Shown in pieces: positions 10,593 through 25,500 of a stretch of 64,000 bases of DNA (position 1 is the stretch's first letter; every line of letters starts with the position of its first letter). The DNA comes from Catonia carolina. Lineage: Eukaryota > Arthropoda > Insecta > Hemiptera > Achilidae. The notes under the pieces are model-generated. The model searched no databases, was not told the DNA's origin, and worked only from the letters and a program-made list of their open reading frames with translations. The position numbers and the translations under genes were made by a program. The stretch is from contig JAQMRL010000012.1 in NCBI GenBank assembly GCA_035578175.1, positions 22,750,671 to 22,814,670 of the forward strand. The letters are read 5' to 3'.

Positions 10593-13500
10593 GTAAGTTT
10601 TTTTTAATATTTATGTATAAAAGTTTTTATGATAATTTATCACTACTTTTCTATTTAGTTTCATTGTTGAGCCACTTGTCGTAGCAGGTGACCAGCTTAT
10701 CTAAACCTTCCTCAAAGAAACATACCGCCAGTGAGGAGATTGTGATCTTGTGAGGATCTTGTTTGCCTCCTCTTGATTGATTGTTTTCGGATTTTAGGGT
10801 AACATGGCGAACCCAAGTTTCGTTACCAGTCACGATTCGAGTTAAAAATTCCTCATTTTCATCATATTACCGGTTAGGAAATATCAAAGTCGCTTTGTTT
10901 TGTGCACATCTGTGAGCATTTTTGGAGCACGGCTTGTGATATTGCCCATAACAGGCAGATGGAGTGTTATATTATTTGCACTTGATCTGCTAGTTGCAGG
11001 GCTACAAAAAAACAGTTCTCTTTCTTTTCATATGATCAGCCAATTATATGACTGAAGGTGTTAAGAACAGAAGAGGTATAGGTGTAAGAGATACTAGTCA
11101 GAGTTATTTCCTCTGAGAGTAACGAATTTCGGGTTTAACACATCTGGCAGGGGCCAAATTAAAACAATGAAAGGATTACTAGTGATCGACTCTTGGGATT
11201 GCCAGTTTATTGGCATTTGTAATATGCAGTTCATTGCCAAATCATTAATATGCGTTCTAGGGCATAAATGTTTTAAATCAATGTTGTAGGACGTTAAAAA
11301 AACTTTTATATCAAGCAGTTTTTTCTACAACACTTAGTTTAGCATCAATTTGTGGTTTTCTGTACTTGGCTCATCAAAATGTAAAAAAAAATGGGAATCT
11401 TTTAAGATTGCAGCCTTAGTATGGATTTTTTAACAAAAAAAGTGCATAATCAAATTTATAGGAAATTAAAAAACCTACAACTTTTATTTATAGTATTTCT
11501 TTGCTGCAGAGCTTTGTGTAGCATCAGCTAGTGATTTCCCGTATTTTTAAGTCGAACAAGGTTGTGTTCAATTTGTGTAATTCACTCATGTTTAAAATTA
11601 GGTTATGTTCTTCATTATACATTGTTTACTAATAGTTAAACATAGGTTTTTAATTTTTTACATTGGCAAGAGAAAGACGTGAGTGTTTCTTACCAGAATT
11701 ATTTTGTTGTTTTTTTTTAGGAAAACAATAATGGTGACAAAGTAGAAGCATTATATAAAAATATAATCACAAGAGGACCAGCTGCTTTCGAACTTTTGAT
11801 CGGTGCATTATTTGAGACTGATAATTCAGAATGTGCTGAAGACCTACTGTTTGGAAGGTAATGTCAAATAATGTTAGTTAACATAATTTTAATATTATGG
11901 CTGTGTCAATAACGTATGAGAGATATGTCTTAAGTAAATACTGTTCTATTGTAAAAACATGTATTCTTAAAAATCTATAAATATTTTTTAGTTCTCTTAA
12001 ACTAAATTATTCTACTTCTTTATATAATCACCACATGAATTAAGATGTTTATCATTGCAATGCACCAGCTTCAATATACCCTCATCATATTCTTCTGCTA
12101 CCAGTTTATTTAGCCATTTATTAACAGCAATTTTAAGTTCATTGTCACTTGTGAATTGCTTACTACCAGTACCCAAAAATTTTTTCTATTTCTCAAAGAA
12201 ATTGTAAACAGAGGGAACTATGTGGACTATTTGGTGGGTGATTGAAAATTTTCCATCCAAATGTTCTCAGTAAATCATTTGTTGAACCTGGAACATGTAG
12301 ACATGCAGCAGTACGAAGCTATTGGTCAGCTGTTCACGTCACCCAATTTTAAATGGCACACTGTAACTTAAGTAGAGTTTGATCAGTTGTTCCAAGTGGC
12401 ATGAAATCAATAAATAGTATGCCTAATCGATCCCAAAAGACTGGCCATTAGTTTGCTTCCAAATGGTCTCATTGGTGAATGAGGATGACACCATTCATTT
12501 GACTGCTATTTTCTTTCTGGCTTGATAATGAAATCCATGTTTCATCACCAGTTACTACATTATGGTAATCGCCTTCATGGACACAGGTTCGCTTACATCA
12601 AGGAAAGAAATTTTTCAGTGGTTTTTATTTTATTAATAATCCTCTTAATATGAGGACCACTAGAGGACCTGACCCGGAACATTTTCATCAGAATCTGTCA
12701 ACTGCAAGTACCTAGTTTATTCGTGCGATTTTGTCCGAAACGGCTATTACAATTTTTTTAAATCACCTCATTTGCTTTATTTTTTATGCTCTACAAGACA
12801 GGGTAAGCGCCATGTCTGCTGAAATTCTTGGAGGGCTCGTGCTCTAATTATAAAAAATGTTATTTTTTTAAAGATTGCTGGCTGAATATGAAGTTGAAGG
12901 CAAAAGCATGTAATTGAAGTTTCAGGAAATTAAACCTACAACTTTTATTTCAAACGTTTTTAAGAGCGCTTAGTTTAGCATCAATTAGTGATTTTCTGTA
13001 TTTCGTTCAACAAAATCTAAAACATTGGGTTTTTTAAGATCGCGGCCTTAGAATGAATTTTATGAAAGTTTGTAAAGTAGTTTTATAAAGTTTATATGAT
13101 AAAAGTTGTAAGAGATAAAAAAAATCCACAACTTTTATTCAAGCAATTTTGTTACAGAGTGTCTTGTTTTAGGTATGGCAGCCGGGATTACTTGGCAATA
13201 AATGTAAAACGAAGCAAAGATAGTTACGGAGGTTTACGTCAAGAGGTCTGTATTATTGTAGTTGGTAATTATGCTTGTAAATTATAAAGGAAATAACAGC
13301 TCCAATTAAAGGCAGCGCGCTATAACTTGGCGATTGTTACATACATACGACAGGCATTGCTCTATTCATTTAACTTACATTGTCCCACATTAGAACATAA
13401 TTGGGCATAAAATTTATCAAGAATATGACTTGAAATAAAAATTCACAATATTTTTTTTTATGAAACCCAACTTATGATCCCTCAGAATACAGGTATAGGG

Positions 13501-16500
13501 AATTTCGTTATTGAGAGAGAATTTGAAAATATTTCTATTGTAAAGATATTTGAAAATTTCAATAACATTTTCAACTACCTTGATCCTTATGATCTATTTA
13601 TGACAGGGTATCCAAAAGAAACTTTAGTGCTTCCGTGAGTAGGACTTCCAAAGTAGGCCTACATGTTTCTCCTGCTAGGCATGTTTTTTAGCGCAATTTA
13701 TTACCAGTTCAGTGCTGCCTTTGCCGTTCACCTGATTTGTGTTTGCCTGTAGTGGTTTCTTCTCTCTTCGTTTTATGGAGAGCTTATATGAACAATGCAC
13801 TGCTTGAAATTTTGCTTTCTGCTCTGTAAAAACGCCGCTGAAACAGTTTTGATGTTAAAAACAGCTTATAAAGATGGCACGCTGTGGGAAAAAGTCAAGT
13901 GTAGGAGTGATTTTGTCAGCTTAAAAATGGTGACATATTGATGGATGATAAACCTCGTTCTGGACGTTCATCAACTGCCCAAACAGACGAAAAAGTCGAG
14001 GAAATCTGTTTTTTTTCCCCGATTTTAACGTCCGACTGTTCTACAATTACTGCTAATGCAGATGGTGAAGTATGAAATGATTTTTTGTAACGTATGAAAA
14101 TATGCCGTGCCTGAATGGGATTCGAACCAAAGACCGCATGATGAGAGGCGAGCAAGTTACCAACTATGCCAATGCGGCCGGCAGGAAATCTGTTAACTTG
14201 TGTTCTTCCAGGCCAGACCATTACAAAAATAAATATAATTGAACCTACAACATTGACAAAAGTAAGAAAGTTATTCTTTTATTTCATTATAGTTTACTTT
14301 AACCGTCGAAGTGGCAACCATCGCAAAATCGAAGCATTTCACCGTTGTAGAAGTGGCATCGTTGATTTTGCGATGCATTTTATAAATCGCGTATTCTTTA
14401 CTGTATAAGTCATATAACCGTTGGCAGATGGCAGCACTAAAAAGATTATAATCATTTATGAACCTATAGTTTAATTTTTTATTACAATGTTGTGGGGCGC
14501 TAGTAAAAAAATATTTTTGCCATTTTTCATCAACTGGGTTTTGATGTTTTGTTTGTGCCACTTCATGTTTACAACATTTATACATTTTTGTTATGTATTT
14601 ATGCATATATTGTTTATTTATTTATGTATAGTATTTATAGTTTCATTTAGTAATATTTGTTAGGTAGTAACTTTATTTTATCTGTAAAAATGAACGAAGA
14701 ATTCTAAAAAAAGGTACTAATTATTTTTTCAAGTGACTTCATGCATTGTTTTACATTCTAAGCCATAAAAAACTAATCCCGTGAAATTTGGGTTTCAGTT
14801 TTGGAAGAATAGTAGAAAATTGAATGGGCTACATTATGTATGTTTTAAATTTTAGGTGTATGGTGTACTACATGGCTTAAATGGTGTCGTAGCTGACATA
14901 AACATTTAAACCAAAAAAAACCATGTTTTGTACATTTTTTATTTTTTTCAGCTTATATCAACACCAAAAACTAATTATATAATCATAATCTGCATACTTT
15001 TCTGAATAATATGGTATATAATACTTAGTATTTATTGCATGTTCAGATAACTGAGAATTATAACAAAAATGCCTAACACCTTCTGTAAAATAGGCTGCCA
15101 AATTAACTAAATGTAACTGCCAGTTAAAGGGTTAAAATTTTTTAATATTTGTTTTCGGGACAATTCACTGTTTACTAGTGGTATGAGCGATTTAAAAGCA
15201 GAAATGATTCTATTAAAGTTGAACAATGGTCTGGTGCAAAACTGTTTCGTTCAAACTGGTAATTGACTATTCAAGATTTATAAATAAATTTTTGAAATGC
15301 ATCCTGCCAACTATTAATATAAATTACAGTATAAATGAAATTTATCACCTTACCTTTGGTTGCTTATTAAATGTTTAAAAAACTTACGTGCGTTTCGGTG
15401 GTACCACCTTCTTTAGAGCATATTTAAAAAAAATTAAAATTTAAATTTAAAACGGTGTTTCCATTCAGTCATTTAGACTTAGAACTTAAAACTTACAACT
15501 TTTTAGTCTAAATGACTGAATGGAAACACAGTTTTAAATTTAAAATTTTAAAAATATGCTCTGAAAAAGGTGGTACCATCGTAACGCGTGTAAGTTTTTT
15601 AAAACTTCAATAAGTAACCAAGGTAAGGTGATAAATTTTATTTATACTGTAATTTAGACTATTCAAGAGCTTACAGAAGAACTAAATATCTCGTACGGTA
15701 CTATAAAAAGAATTTTAACTGATTATTTGAAAATGAGACTAGTGATTGGAAAATTTGTTCCTAGACTTCTCGTCTCTTCTTGCCAACCTTGTTTCTGATC
15801 CACAGGTTTTAGGCCGAAAACAAAAAGATCCGTTCTCCAGATTTAGCACCATGTGACTTTCTGACTCTTAGCAAAAATAAAAGGTGTGGCATTTTAAAAC
15901 ACTGTATAACTTTTTATAAAAAAACTCCAAAAATCATAAATTGGAATTTTGAGGAATTAGGCCAGAAGGCTTGAATGAAAAGGACTGATTCCTTACATCT
16001 GGTTGGCTTGTAAATCCACACTTGTTAGGGTGTTAAAATAGTTGATATTACATGTGGCATATCAAGTTCTTGCCAAATATCATGGTTTATGATGTAGAAA
16101 ACTATACCCTGCTAAAGGTCTTAAAAATCTCATCTCAGCAGCTTCTCTGCTGAGCAGTCAGCGTCCAACAATCTGAACATCACTAAAACAAGCAGATAAC
16201 CAAGCAGGTAACCAATTGAATACATCTGTTGTAAGGTTTTATATTTCAAAACTACCTTTATTTTGTAATGGTCAGTATCCCTGAAACCAATCACCTTTGT
16301 CTTTCCCAAAAAATCTGGTGCAAAACACTTACACAACTTTCTTGTGCTAATGTAAATAAAAAAAAATCTAACCTGTGTTTAATCATGAATAAACAATGTA
16401 AAATGAAAAACATAACCTAATTTTAGTCATGTGTGAATGATGCAAAATTAAAATCAAGTGCTTTCAACTTAAAAATATGGGAAATCATTACTTGATGCTG

Positions 16501-19500
16501 AACTAAGCTCTGGAAGAAAATGCTTGGAACAAAAGTTGTAGGTTTTTAATTTTCTATATTTTTGATTATGTACACTTTTGTCGTAAAATGCATATTAAGA
16601 CCGCAATACTAATGTTTTTACCATTTTGGTGAGCAAAACACAGAAAATCACTAATTGACAATAAACTAAGCATTGCAGAAAAAAATGATTGAAATTAATA
16701 CTTGTAGGTTTTTTATTTTCCAATAACTTTTATTATAAACATTTTTGCCCTGAAAGCATATTAATGCCCACAACCTTAAAAAAGCCATTTTTTAACATGA
16801 GAGCACAACCTTCTCAGGAATTTCAGTAGACATGATGCTTGCCCTCTCTGTAGAGCATAACTAATGTAGGAAATGAGCTAATTTTTAAAAAAATTGTAGG
16901 AGCCATTTTTGAAAAATCGCAAAAAAATGAAAAAATGCATGAATAAACTACAACTTTTGGTAGACAGAGTTTGATGAAAATGATCGTGTCGTGTTCCCTT
17001 TTTTATGATTACAGCCGTAGTGTGCATTTTATAACAGAAGTATATAAGTATTATAATTAAAGTTATTGGAAATAAATAAACCTACTACTTGTATTTAAAA
17101 AATCTGGTGTGAAACACTCCTACAACTTTCTCTTGCCAATGCCAAAATGAAAAATATAATCTAACATTAGTAATAAAACATTAGAAATAAACAAAAAAAC
17201 TAACCTCAATAAACATAACCTTATCATGAGTGTTCGACGCAGAATTAAAATCAACCTCAGTTTGGCTTAAAAATACGGAAAATCACTCTTTCATGCTAAA
17301 CTAGGCTCTGAAGGGAAAAATCCTTTAAATAAAGTTGAAGATCTTTTAATTTTCTATAAATTTGATTATACACTTTTGTCGTTAAATGCATACTAAGGCT
17401 GAAATCGTTAAAAAATCAATTTTTTTTTACACGTTTTCGTGAGAAAAGAAACATAAAATTGCTAATTACCGCTAAACTAAGCGTTATACAAAAAAATGTT
17501 TGAAATAAAAGTTGTAGGATTTTGAATTTTCTACAACTTTTATTATATACAATTTTTGTGCTAAAATGCATATTAAAGCCCCAATCTTAAGAAAACAATT
17601 TTTTTACATGAAAACAGCCGCTTCAAGAATTTCAGCAGACATGGCGCCTACCCTACCTTGTAGAGCATAAAAAATGTAGTAAATGAGGTGATTTTAAAAA
17701 AAATTGAATGAGCTGTTTTTGAGAAAATCGCAAAAAAGTGAAAAATGACACAAATAAACTACTACTTCTGGTTGACCGATTTTGATGAAAATGTTTGTGT
17801 CGGGTCCTCTGGTGATATTTAACTTAAGTTTCAAGTTCATACGATGTTCCGTTCTTGAGATATTTTGTTCACACTCAGAAAAAATTGCTAAAAACATGTT
17901 TTTGGGTTCAGGGGGTCTGAAAACGTGTAGATCCGGTAAAAAACTCTATTTTGAAAAATCGACATGAAATAATACTTTTTTTCCTATATATTCGTATAGG
18001 CAAGAGAAAGTAAAAATGTATTTCTACAGGACCTAGTATAGGGCAATTAGTGAGTTTCTGTATTTTTAAGTGCTACAGAGATTAATTTTCATTTTGTGTC
18101 ATTCACTCATGGTCAAACAGGTTATATTGTTCATTATTTACATTTGTAGAGAAAGTCATGACAGTGTTTCACACCAGAATTTTTTAGTGAACTATTTTAG
18201 TGTCATTTATAAGCAAGTAAAATTTTTGGGGAAATAATTAAAATTATTGTATTTACAGGATTTAGGAAAGAGAAATATTTACAAAATGGATTCCCGACCA
18301 AGAGGACATGTTTTAATCATTAATATACATGACTTTCATGATGATCATAACTGGAATGAAGTCAACGAGATCAGTGATCCTACCCAGACCGACAGTCCCA
18401 CAAGGCGTTTCGGTTCATACAGAGATGTTGCACATCTTTATAACTTATTTTGTCAGATGGATTATATTGTTACTATGAGATATGATCTAACAAAAGCCGT
18501 AAGTATCCAAATTTTTCATTGCCATAATTAGTAATATGTTGATACAAATATTTTTTACTTTCTCTTGCCTATATGAATATATAGGAAGGAAAGTATTGTT
18601 TTCATGTCGATTTTTCGAAATCGAGTTTTCACCGGATCTATACGTTTTCAGACCCCCTGAACCCAAAAAACATGTTTTTTAGCGATTGGTCTGTGTGTGT
18701 GTGTGTGTGTGTGTGCGTGCGTGCGCGCGCGCGCGTGCGTGCGTGCGTGCGTGCGTGCGTGGTGTGTGTGTGTGTGTGTGTGTGTATACAAAATATCTCA
18801 AGAACGGAACATCGTACGAACTTGAAACTTAAAACCTAAGTTACATACCACTACCAGATCCGACACGAACATTTTCATCAAAATCGGTCAACCGGAAGTA
18901 GTAGTTTATTCGTACAATTTTTCACTTTTTTGCGATTTTCTCAAAAACTGGTCCTACAATTTTTATAAAAATCGCATGGTTTACTCAATTTTTTATTGTC
19001 TAAAAGATAAGGTGGGCATCATGTTTGCTGAAATTCTGGGTGAGGCTGTTTTCACGTAAGAACATAGTTTTTTTAAGATTACGGCTTTAATATGCAATTA
19101 AGCGCAAAAATTTATATAATAAAAGTTGTAGAGAATTTAAAATTGTACAACTTTTATTTCTAACATTTTTTTGTATAACGCTTAGTTTAGCAGTAATTAG
19201 CGCCTTTTCTGATTTTTTCTCACGAAAACGTGTGAAAAATCGATTTTTTTAAGATTTCGGCTTTAGTACGCATTTTACGACAAAAGTGTATATAATCAAA
19301 TTTATAGGAAATTGAAGGATCTACAACTTTTATTTAGAGCATTTTTCTCTACAGAGCCTAGTTTAGCGTGAAAGAGTGATTTTCCCGCATTTTTAAGCCA
19401 AACTGAGTTCGATTTTCATTTTGCGTCTTTCACTCATGATTAAAATAAGGTTATGTTTTTGAGGTTAGTTTTGTTTATTTCTAATGTTTTATTACTAATG

Positions 19501-22500
19501 TTAGGTTATATTGTTAATTATTTGCATTGGCAAGAGAAAGTTGTGTGAGTGTTTCACACCAAATTTTTTATTCTTGAGACCGATTCCAATAGCAAGAAAC
19601 AAGTAATATTGATTCTGACACCATCTTGTTAGTTTCACCAATAAAATAAAACTGTATAATTAAACCTAAAATTGTGAAATATAATCAAACTGAAACAAAA
19701 AAATTATTTTTACATTATAACTTCAATGATACATGGAGTGGAACAAGACAGGCCTGAAACACAAGTTAACATCGCTCTGGTAACCATATCTGGAAGTTCT
19801 ACTTTTACTACGATACAACTATGCTGATATATTAATCAAAACCTCTAAATAATCGATTTCACTTTCGACACATTCAATCTTTGTTTGTGTTTTTTGTTAT
19901 AAAAAAAATTAACACGAATGCAAGCGTGGTATTAACTTATAATGTACTACGATTTATTTACCATGAAAGCCCTATCTTGTCCACTTCTTCCAAAGTTCGA
20001 TAAGTGATTCATTTGTATTTTTTTTTTCATTTTGTAAGTGTATTTATATTAAAGCGAGCAGTTGGACTCTGGTATTTGATTATAATTCGTTGAATTAGTT
20101 ATTTAACATGTTCAGTGTGATCCGTTAGATGCATGGTTATTTGCAAGGAGCAATACTTCAATGGTAAACTGGCTCAATGCCATTGTATTCGTATTCAACC
20201 AATTTAATTATTTACTTAAGTATATTTGCCATACTTTATGAGGTGTGGCTATTAAATAATGAGACTGACATAAAAACTTTTTATTTTATACATAATCACT
20301 TAGTGTAACCTTCAATATACACTCCTTCTCTATCCCTACAATGCTCCATGCGAATTTTCCATTGTTGGAAACAGTGCTGGAAGTTATCTTCTATCAGCTC
20401 CTTCAGGACACGTGCCACTTTCTCTCTTACAGCGTCTACAGACTCAAATCTTGTCCCTTTTAATGCAGATTTCACCTTAGGGAACAGGTAGAAGATAATA
20501 ACATGTGATGAAACGTGGTTTTTTACTTATGATTCGGAAACGAAGCGCCAATCCATGCACTGGAAGAGCCGAACTTCACTGAGAGCCAAAAAAGCTTGAA
20601 TGAGCAAGTTTAAATTTAAAGCAATGGTGATTGTTTTTTTTGATATCCATGGGATTGTGTACCTTCACTGGGTTCCTGAAGGTCAAACAATTAATCAATA
20701 TTACTACCTTGAGGTATTTTCTAAACTATGTCAAAGAGTAAGGAAAACGCCCCGAAATGTGGAAGCACAAATCATGGGTTCTCCACCAAGACAATGCGCC
20801 AGCTCATTTCGTGTTATCTGTCAATAGGTTCCTAGCCAAGTACAGCATCTCAGTGTTAGAACATACACCCTATTCACCAGATCTTGCACCATGTGACGTC
20901 TACCTGTTTCCTAAGACGAAATCTGCATTAAAAGGGACAAGATTTGAGTCTGTGGAAGCTGTAAAAGAGAAAACGGCACGTGTCCTGCAGGAGCTGACAG
21001 AAGATGACTTCCAGCAGTGTTTCCAACTATGGAAAATTTGCATGGAGCGTTGTAGGGATAGAGAAGGAGTGTATATTGAAGGTGACAATAAGTGATTATA
21101 AAATAAAAATAAAATGTTTTACAACGTCAGTCTTGTTATTTAATAGCCACACCTCGTATATTCACTACAATAAATTTTGTGTAATTGAGTAATTATAACA
21201 CAAGAAATGTCATAAAATAAATTTTTACTATATTATAACTGTGACTAGAAAATATAGAATAATCGTGTAAATGCTTATATCACTTTTTAAAATTCCATCA
21301 AAAAAAACCCGTGATGTCAGTTCAAGAACTGATCGCATACTGGCATAGAATGTACCTTTTTCTAGGACTGCATGTTAATAGAAATACTATTCACCCTGCC
21401 GGAACGTAGAAAGAAAGATAATAAAACATGTAGACCGGCCACATTTATGCGTCCGCCAGTCATCTAGTAGTGTTCAATATACCGCATAAGTGTGGCTGCT
21501 GCACTGAACAAGTTAACACGTTCCCTGCTGCGGACGCAATTCTGCGTCCAACTGAACACTCCCAGGTGACTGCGGACGCAATTCTGCGTCCCGACTATAT
21601 GGTTTTACTTTACTACTTTCTCGGCTCAGCGTGGGTGAGAAGTCTTTGTATTATTGTTCAGTGGTTTAAAAAAGGTTCGTTCTAAGCCAGTGCGTGATCA
21701 GTTCTTGACCAGGGACTACCTGCTTTTTTTAGTGGAATTTTAAAATCACGTACTTTTCCGATTCAGTTCGCATCTTCTTGTGTATTATTATTTAATTAAT
21801 TATAAGTTTAGTTATTATTATTAGTAAGATTATTAGTTCGTTTAAATATTAGTTTCCCACCTCCGAAGTTTCCTTATATTCATTTAGATTATCCGTCATA
21901 AAATCACTTATCCTTCCGTCATACCGCCCTACAATTGTTAACAACCCTTTTACCCGTACCGTACCACGACAGACCGCATTACAACAGACGATACTAAATC
22001 ACCTACCTAAAAAAAACCAAAAGACAGAATCAGGGAATGTACGTAAACGTTGCCGTGTGTGTGTTGAAAAAAAAATTATAAAAGACACAATGTATTATTG
22101 TGAGCAGTGTCCAAGTCAACCCGCTTTGTGTTTGAATGAGTGCTTCGCTGAATATCATAAGCCTAAGTGAAGTGCAGTTATAATGCACAAATGAGTTATG
22201 TCAATAATAATTGTATTTATTGTGTGAATAATTTCAAGTACAATTTTATTTTGTTTTGAATACTATTATTTTTAATTAATTATGTACTGTATTACCATTA
22301 TTATTTAATAGGCTTATTGGACGTGTATTATTATTATTGTTTATTACGTAAGTTAATCATTAGGTTATTGTCATTATTCTTATTTACTATTAATATTATT
22401 ATTATTTTTATTTTCCAAAAATAAAGTAGGCGACGTTTATTATTAAATTATTTTAAAAATTAAAAATTATTTATTCAATAATTATTTTAGTTTGTTTTAA

Positions 22501-25500
22501 AATAAGTCACTGCAAACTTGAGCTATTTCACAGTTTCTTTTAAATTATTTTTAATTAATTTGTTTTGTAATTTATTTTAAATATTTTTCATATTACGGGA
22601 CAAAAGCAAAGTAATAATGAATAAAATTACATTTAAAAAGGTAGCCTATATCAAATATCAGAACGATACAGGCTATGATGTAGTCAGAGAATTTTGCTCT
22701 CTCGTATAACTGCGGACGCAGAATTGAGTCAGGCCAGTTTAGCCTTGAAATCGACGCAGTCACAGGGAAGAACCACGCTCTTCCCGCGCCGCAGTGAACG
22801 TGTTAATATGACATTTTAAAACATTTTTCAATTGGAAAAGTATGTTTTTTTTACTCTCCCAAGTAAAAATTACTTAATTGTATTAATATTTAATTTTTCT
22901 TTTATTTTAATAAATTACGGCATTTTTGCCACAGTTTGAAAACTAGTGATTCTGTATCAAAGAATTAATTTTTACTTTTGATTCTTGATACAGATTATTT
23001 TTTCAAGTGTTAGTGTTTGAGAATCGACAGTTAGAATTAACACATTCCTAGTTGTAATAGTTATTTTAGTTAGTTTTAAATTTATGATATAGTTTTAGTA
23101 TTTTCAGACTTGTACGAAGATAAGTTAAAATTTAACTCATCTTCGTTCAAGTCATATTTTGTTTATATTTAATATAAACTGGACTTTTGTTACAAATAAT
23201 TTACGGGTATCTTAGTATGCCTTAGTATAAATTTTACGACAAAAGTGTATATAATTAACGTTATAGAGAATAAAAAAACCTACAAATTTTATTTCAACAT
23301 TTCTTTCTGCGGAGCCTTGTTTTGTGACAATTAGTTATGTTCTGTATTTTTAAGTTCTACAGAGGTTTGTTTTCATTTTGCATCATTCACTCATGATTAA
23401 AATTAGGTTACATTTTTCATTTTACATTGTTTACTAATAAATTAAACGTATGTTATATTTTTCATTAGTTACATTGGCAAAAGAAAATCAAGTGTGTTTC
23501 ACATTGTTTTTTAATCAATTTGTTTTATTTTTTATAACACTTTTAAATGTGACTATCTTCCATGGGGTACCCTGTATTACTGATTTTTTTATATTTTTGT
23601 TGCAGAAAATTCTGGAAGAATTAAGAAGATTTCGTGACGATATAGACCATTCAAATGTAGACAGTAGTGTTGTCATTATAATGTCTCATGGTGCTGTGGC
23701 GGATAACCAAGATGTATTTTTGTCATATGACAAAAAATTTGTCTCCTGTCAGGAAATTTGGAGACCTTTTAATAACGCTGACTGCTCGTCCTTGCGAGGG
23801 AAGCCAAAAATATTTCTATTTCAAATGTGCAGGTTTGTTAATGTTATTAATATTTCGATACCAATATTTTTTGATTCTCAATTGCGATACCATAAATCAA
23901 AGAAGTGTAAAAATAGAAACAAAAAATTAATTATGTTTTTATATTGTAACTTTTATGTTACACGCAATGAAACAACATAACCACACAATGAAATACAAGT
24001 TAACCGCTTCCAATAACCTTATGCTCATAACTGTATTTGGAAGTTCTACTTTTAATACGATACAACGCTGATTGATCAATTGAAACTGGTGTAAATAATC
24101 GAGTGCATTTCTACACTCTCTCTCTTTGTTCTGTAATAGATAGTCCTCTGTCCAGTGTTTTGCACTTGCTAGGGTGGTTTCTTGTTCGATCCATGAGATC
24201 CCGTGGCAGTCAAGTGAATGGCATCATCCTCAGTCACCAACGAGACCAAAAAAGGTCAAGCCACAGCCATTTGTATGCAAACTGATGGTGACAGTCTTTT
24301 GGGATCTATTTGGCATTCTGTTGATCGATTTCATGACATGTGGAACAACTATTCAACTATTCATGCAGAAGCCTATTGTGAAACTATGTAAGGTATGGTG
24401 CGCCATTTAAAATCGACAATGTGGAAGGCTGTCCGACGGTGTCGTACTGCTGCACGATAATGCACGTCCACATTTTTTATTTTTATCTCCATCTTTTGAT
24501 GGAGATAAATAATTTGAAATTTAGTCTATATTTTGATGGAGATAAATAGATTTGAAATTTAGTCTACATGAATGGCACTGAAGTGGCCACGCAAAGTCAG
24601 AGGGTTAAATATCCTTTTCCATTGTTTGAATAAATCTTTAATTACTTTTTATTAATTTTAACAGGGGAGAAGAAAATGATATGGGAGTAGAAATAGTAAC
24701 GCAATCTGATTTCAATATTACGAGATCGAACAGTGTTACCAACAGAACTTTGAGTGAACAAATGTCACGAACTGTTACTGATTCTGCAAATTTGACCAAA
24801 CGTGGTGCTGCTTTAACGGATATACTTATTATACATTCTACTGCTCCAGGTAAGGTTAATAAGTTCAGAAAAATTATTCACTCTTTAACCAATTTTCATG
24901 TTTGTTACAGAGAGATTGAAAAGTCCCGCACATTGAAATAAATGTATCTGTAAATCTGTAAATAGCTGATTTTTTAATTATTTCTGTAGGCTACCACAAG
25001 ATAGCACCACTGGTATTACCGAAAACAAATCTACAGACCATGTGTACTGGTCACATGAAGTCTGTAGTATTGCAGAGATCACAGCTCCATAAACATGTTT
25101 TTTTCCCAAAACGAGTGTTTATTGTTGAACAGTTCTTTGACAGTCGTTTCTATGCACTTATAGATAAATTTCATATGAAATATCTGGATGTAACAGTACC
25201 TAACAATTTGACTATAACCAGAGTAATTGCCCATTTTTGTGAAAAACGGATCAGTTGTAGACAAGAACAGAGCCAGAAGACTGGCCATTTACACTGATGT
25301 TAAACTGGCCAAAGTTAGGAATGTGATGCAGCTTTCACCTTTAAAAAGCTTGTGAAGATTATTTCAGATTGTGTAAGTTAGTGCTCAGAAAGCAATTAAG
25401 AAGTTAAAATTTTGTGCATATAATGTTCTTAGTGTTCGGGAATTGAAAGAGCCGGATAAAAAAAATTGCCTTTTGTACCGTAGATGGTTTTGGTCATTCG

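Noticed and set aside
11857..18259. Direct splicing of caspase exon 2 to exon 4
   Set aside because: The phase 2 end followed by GATTTAG gives a stop after two codons; a bridging exon is required.
21470..21685. 71-residue frame with repeated ADAILRP
   Set aside because: It is made by the repeated GCGGACGCAATTCTGCGTC motif at the end of a piggyBac element.
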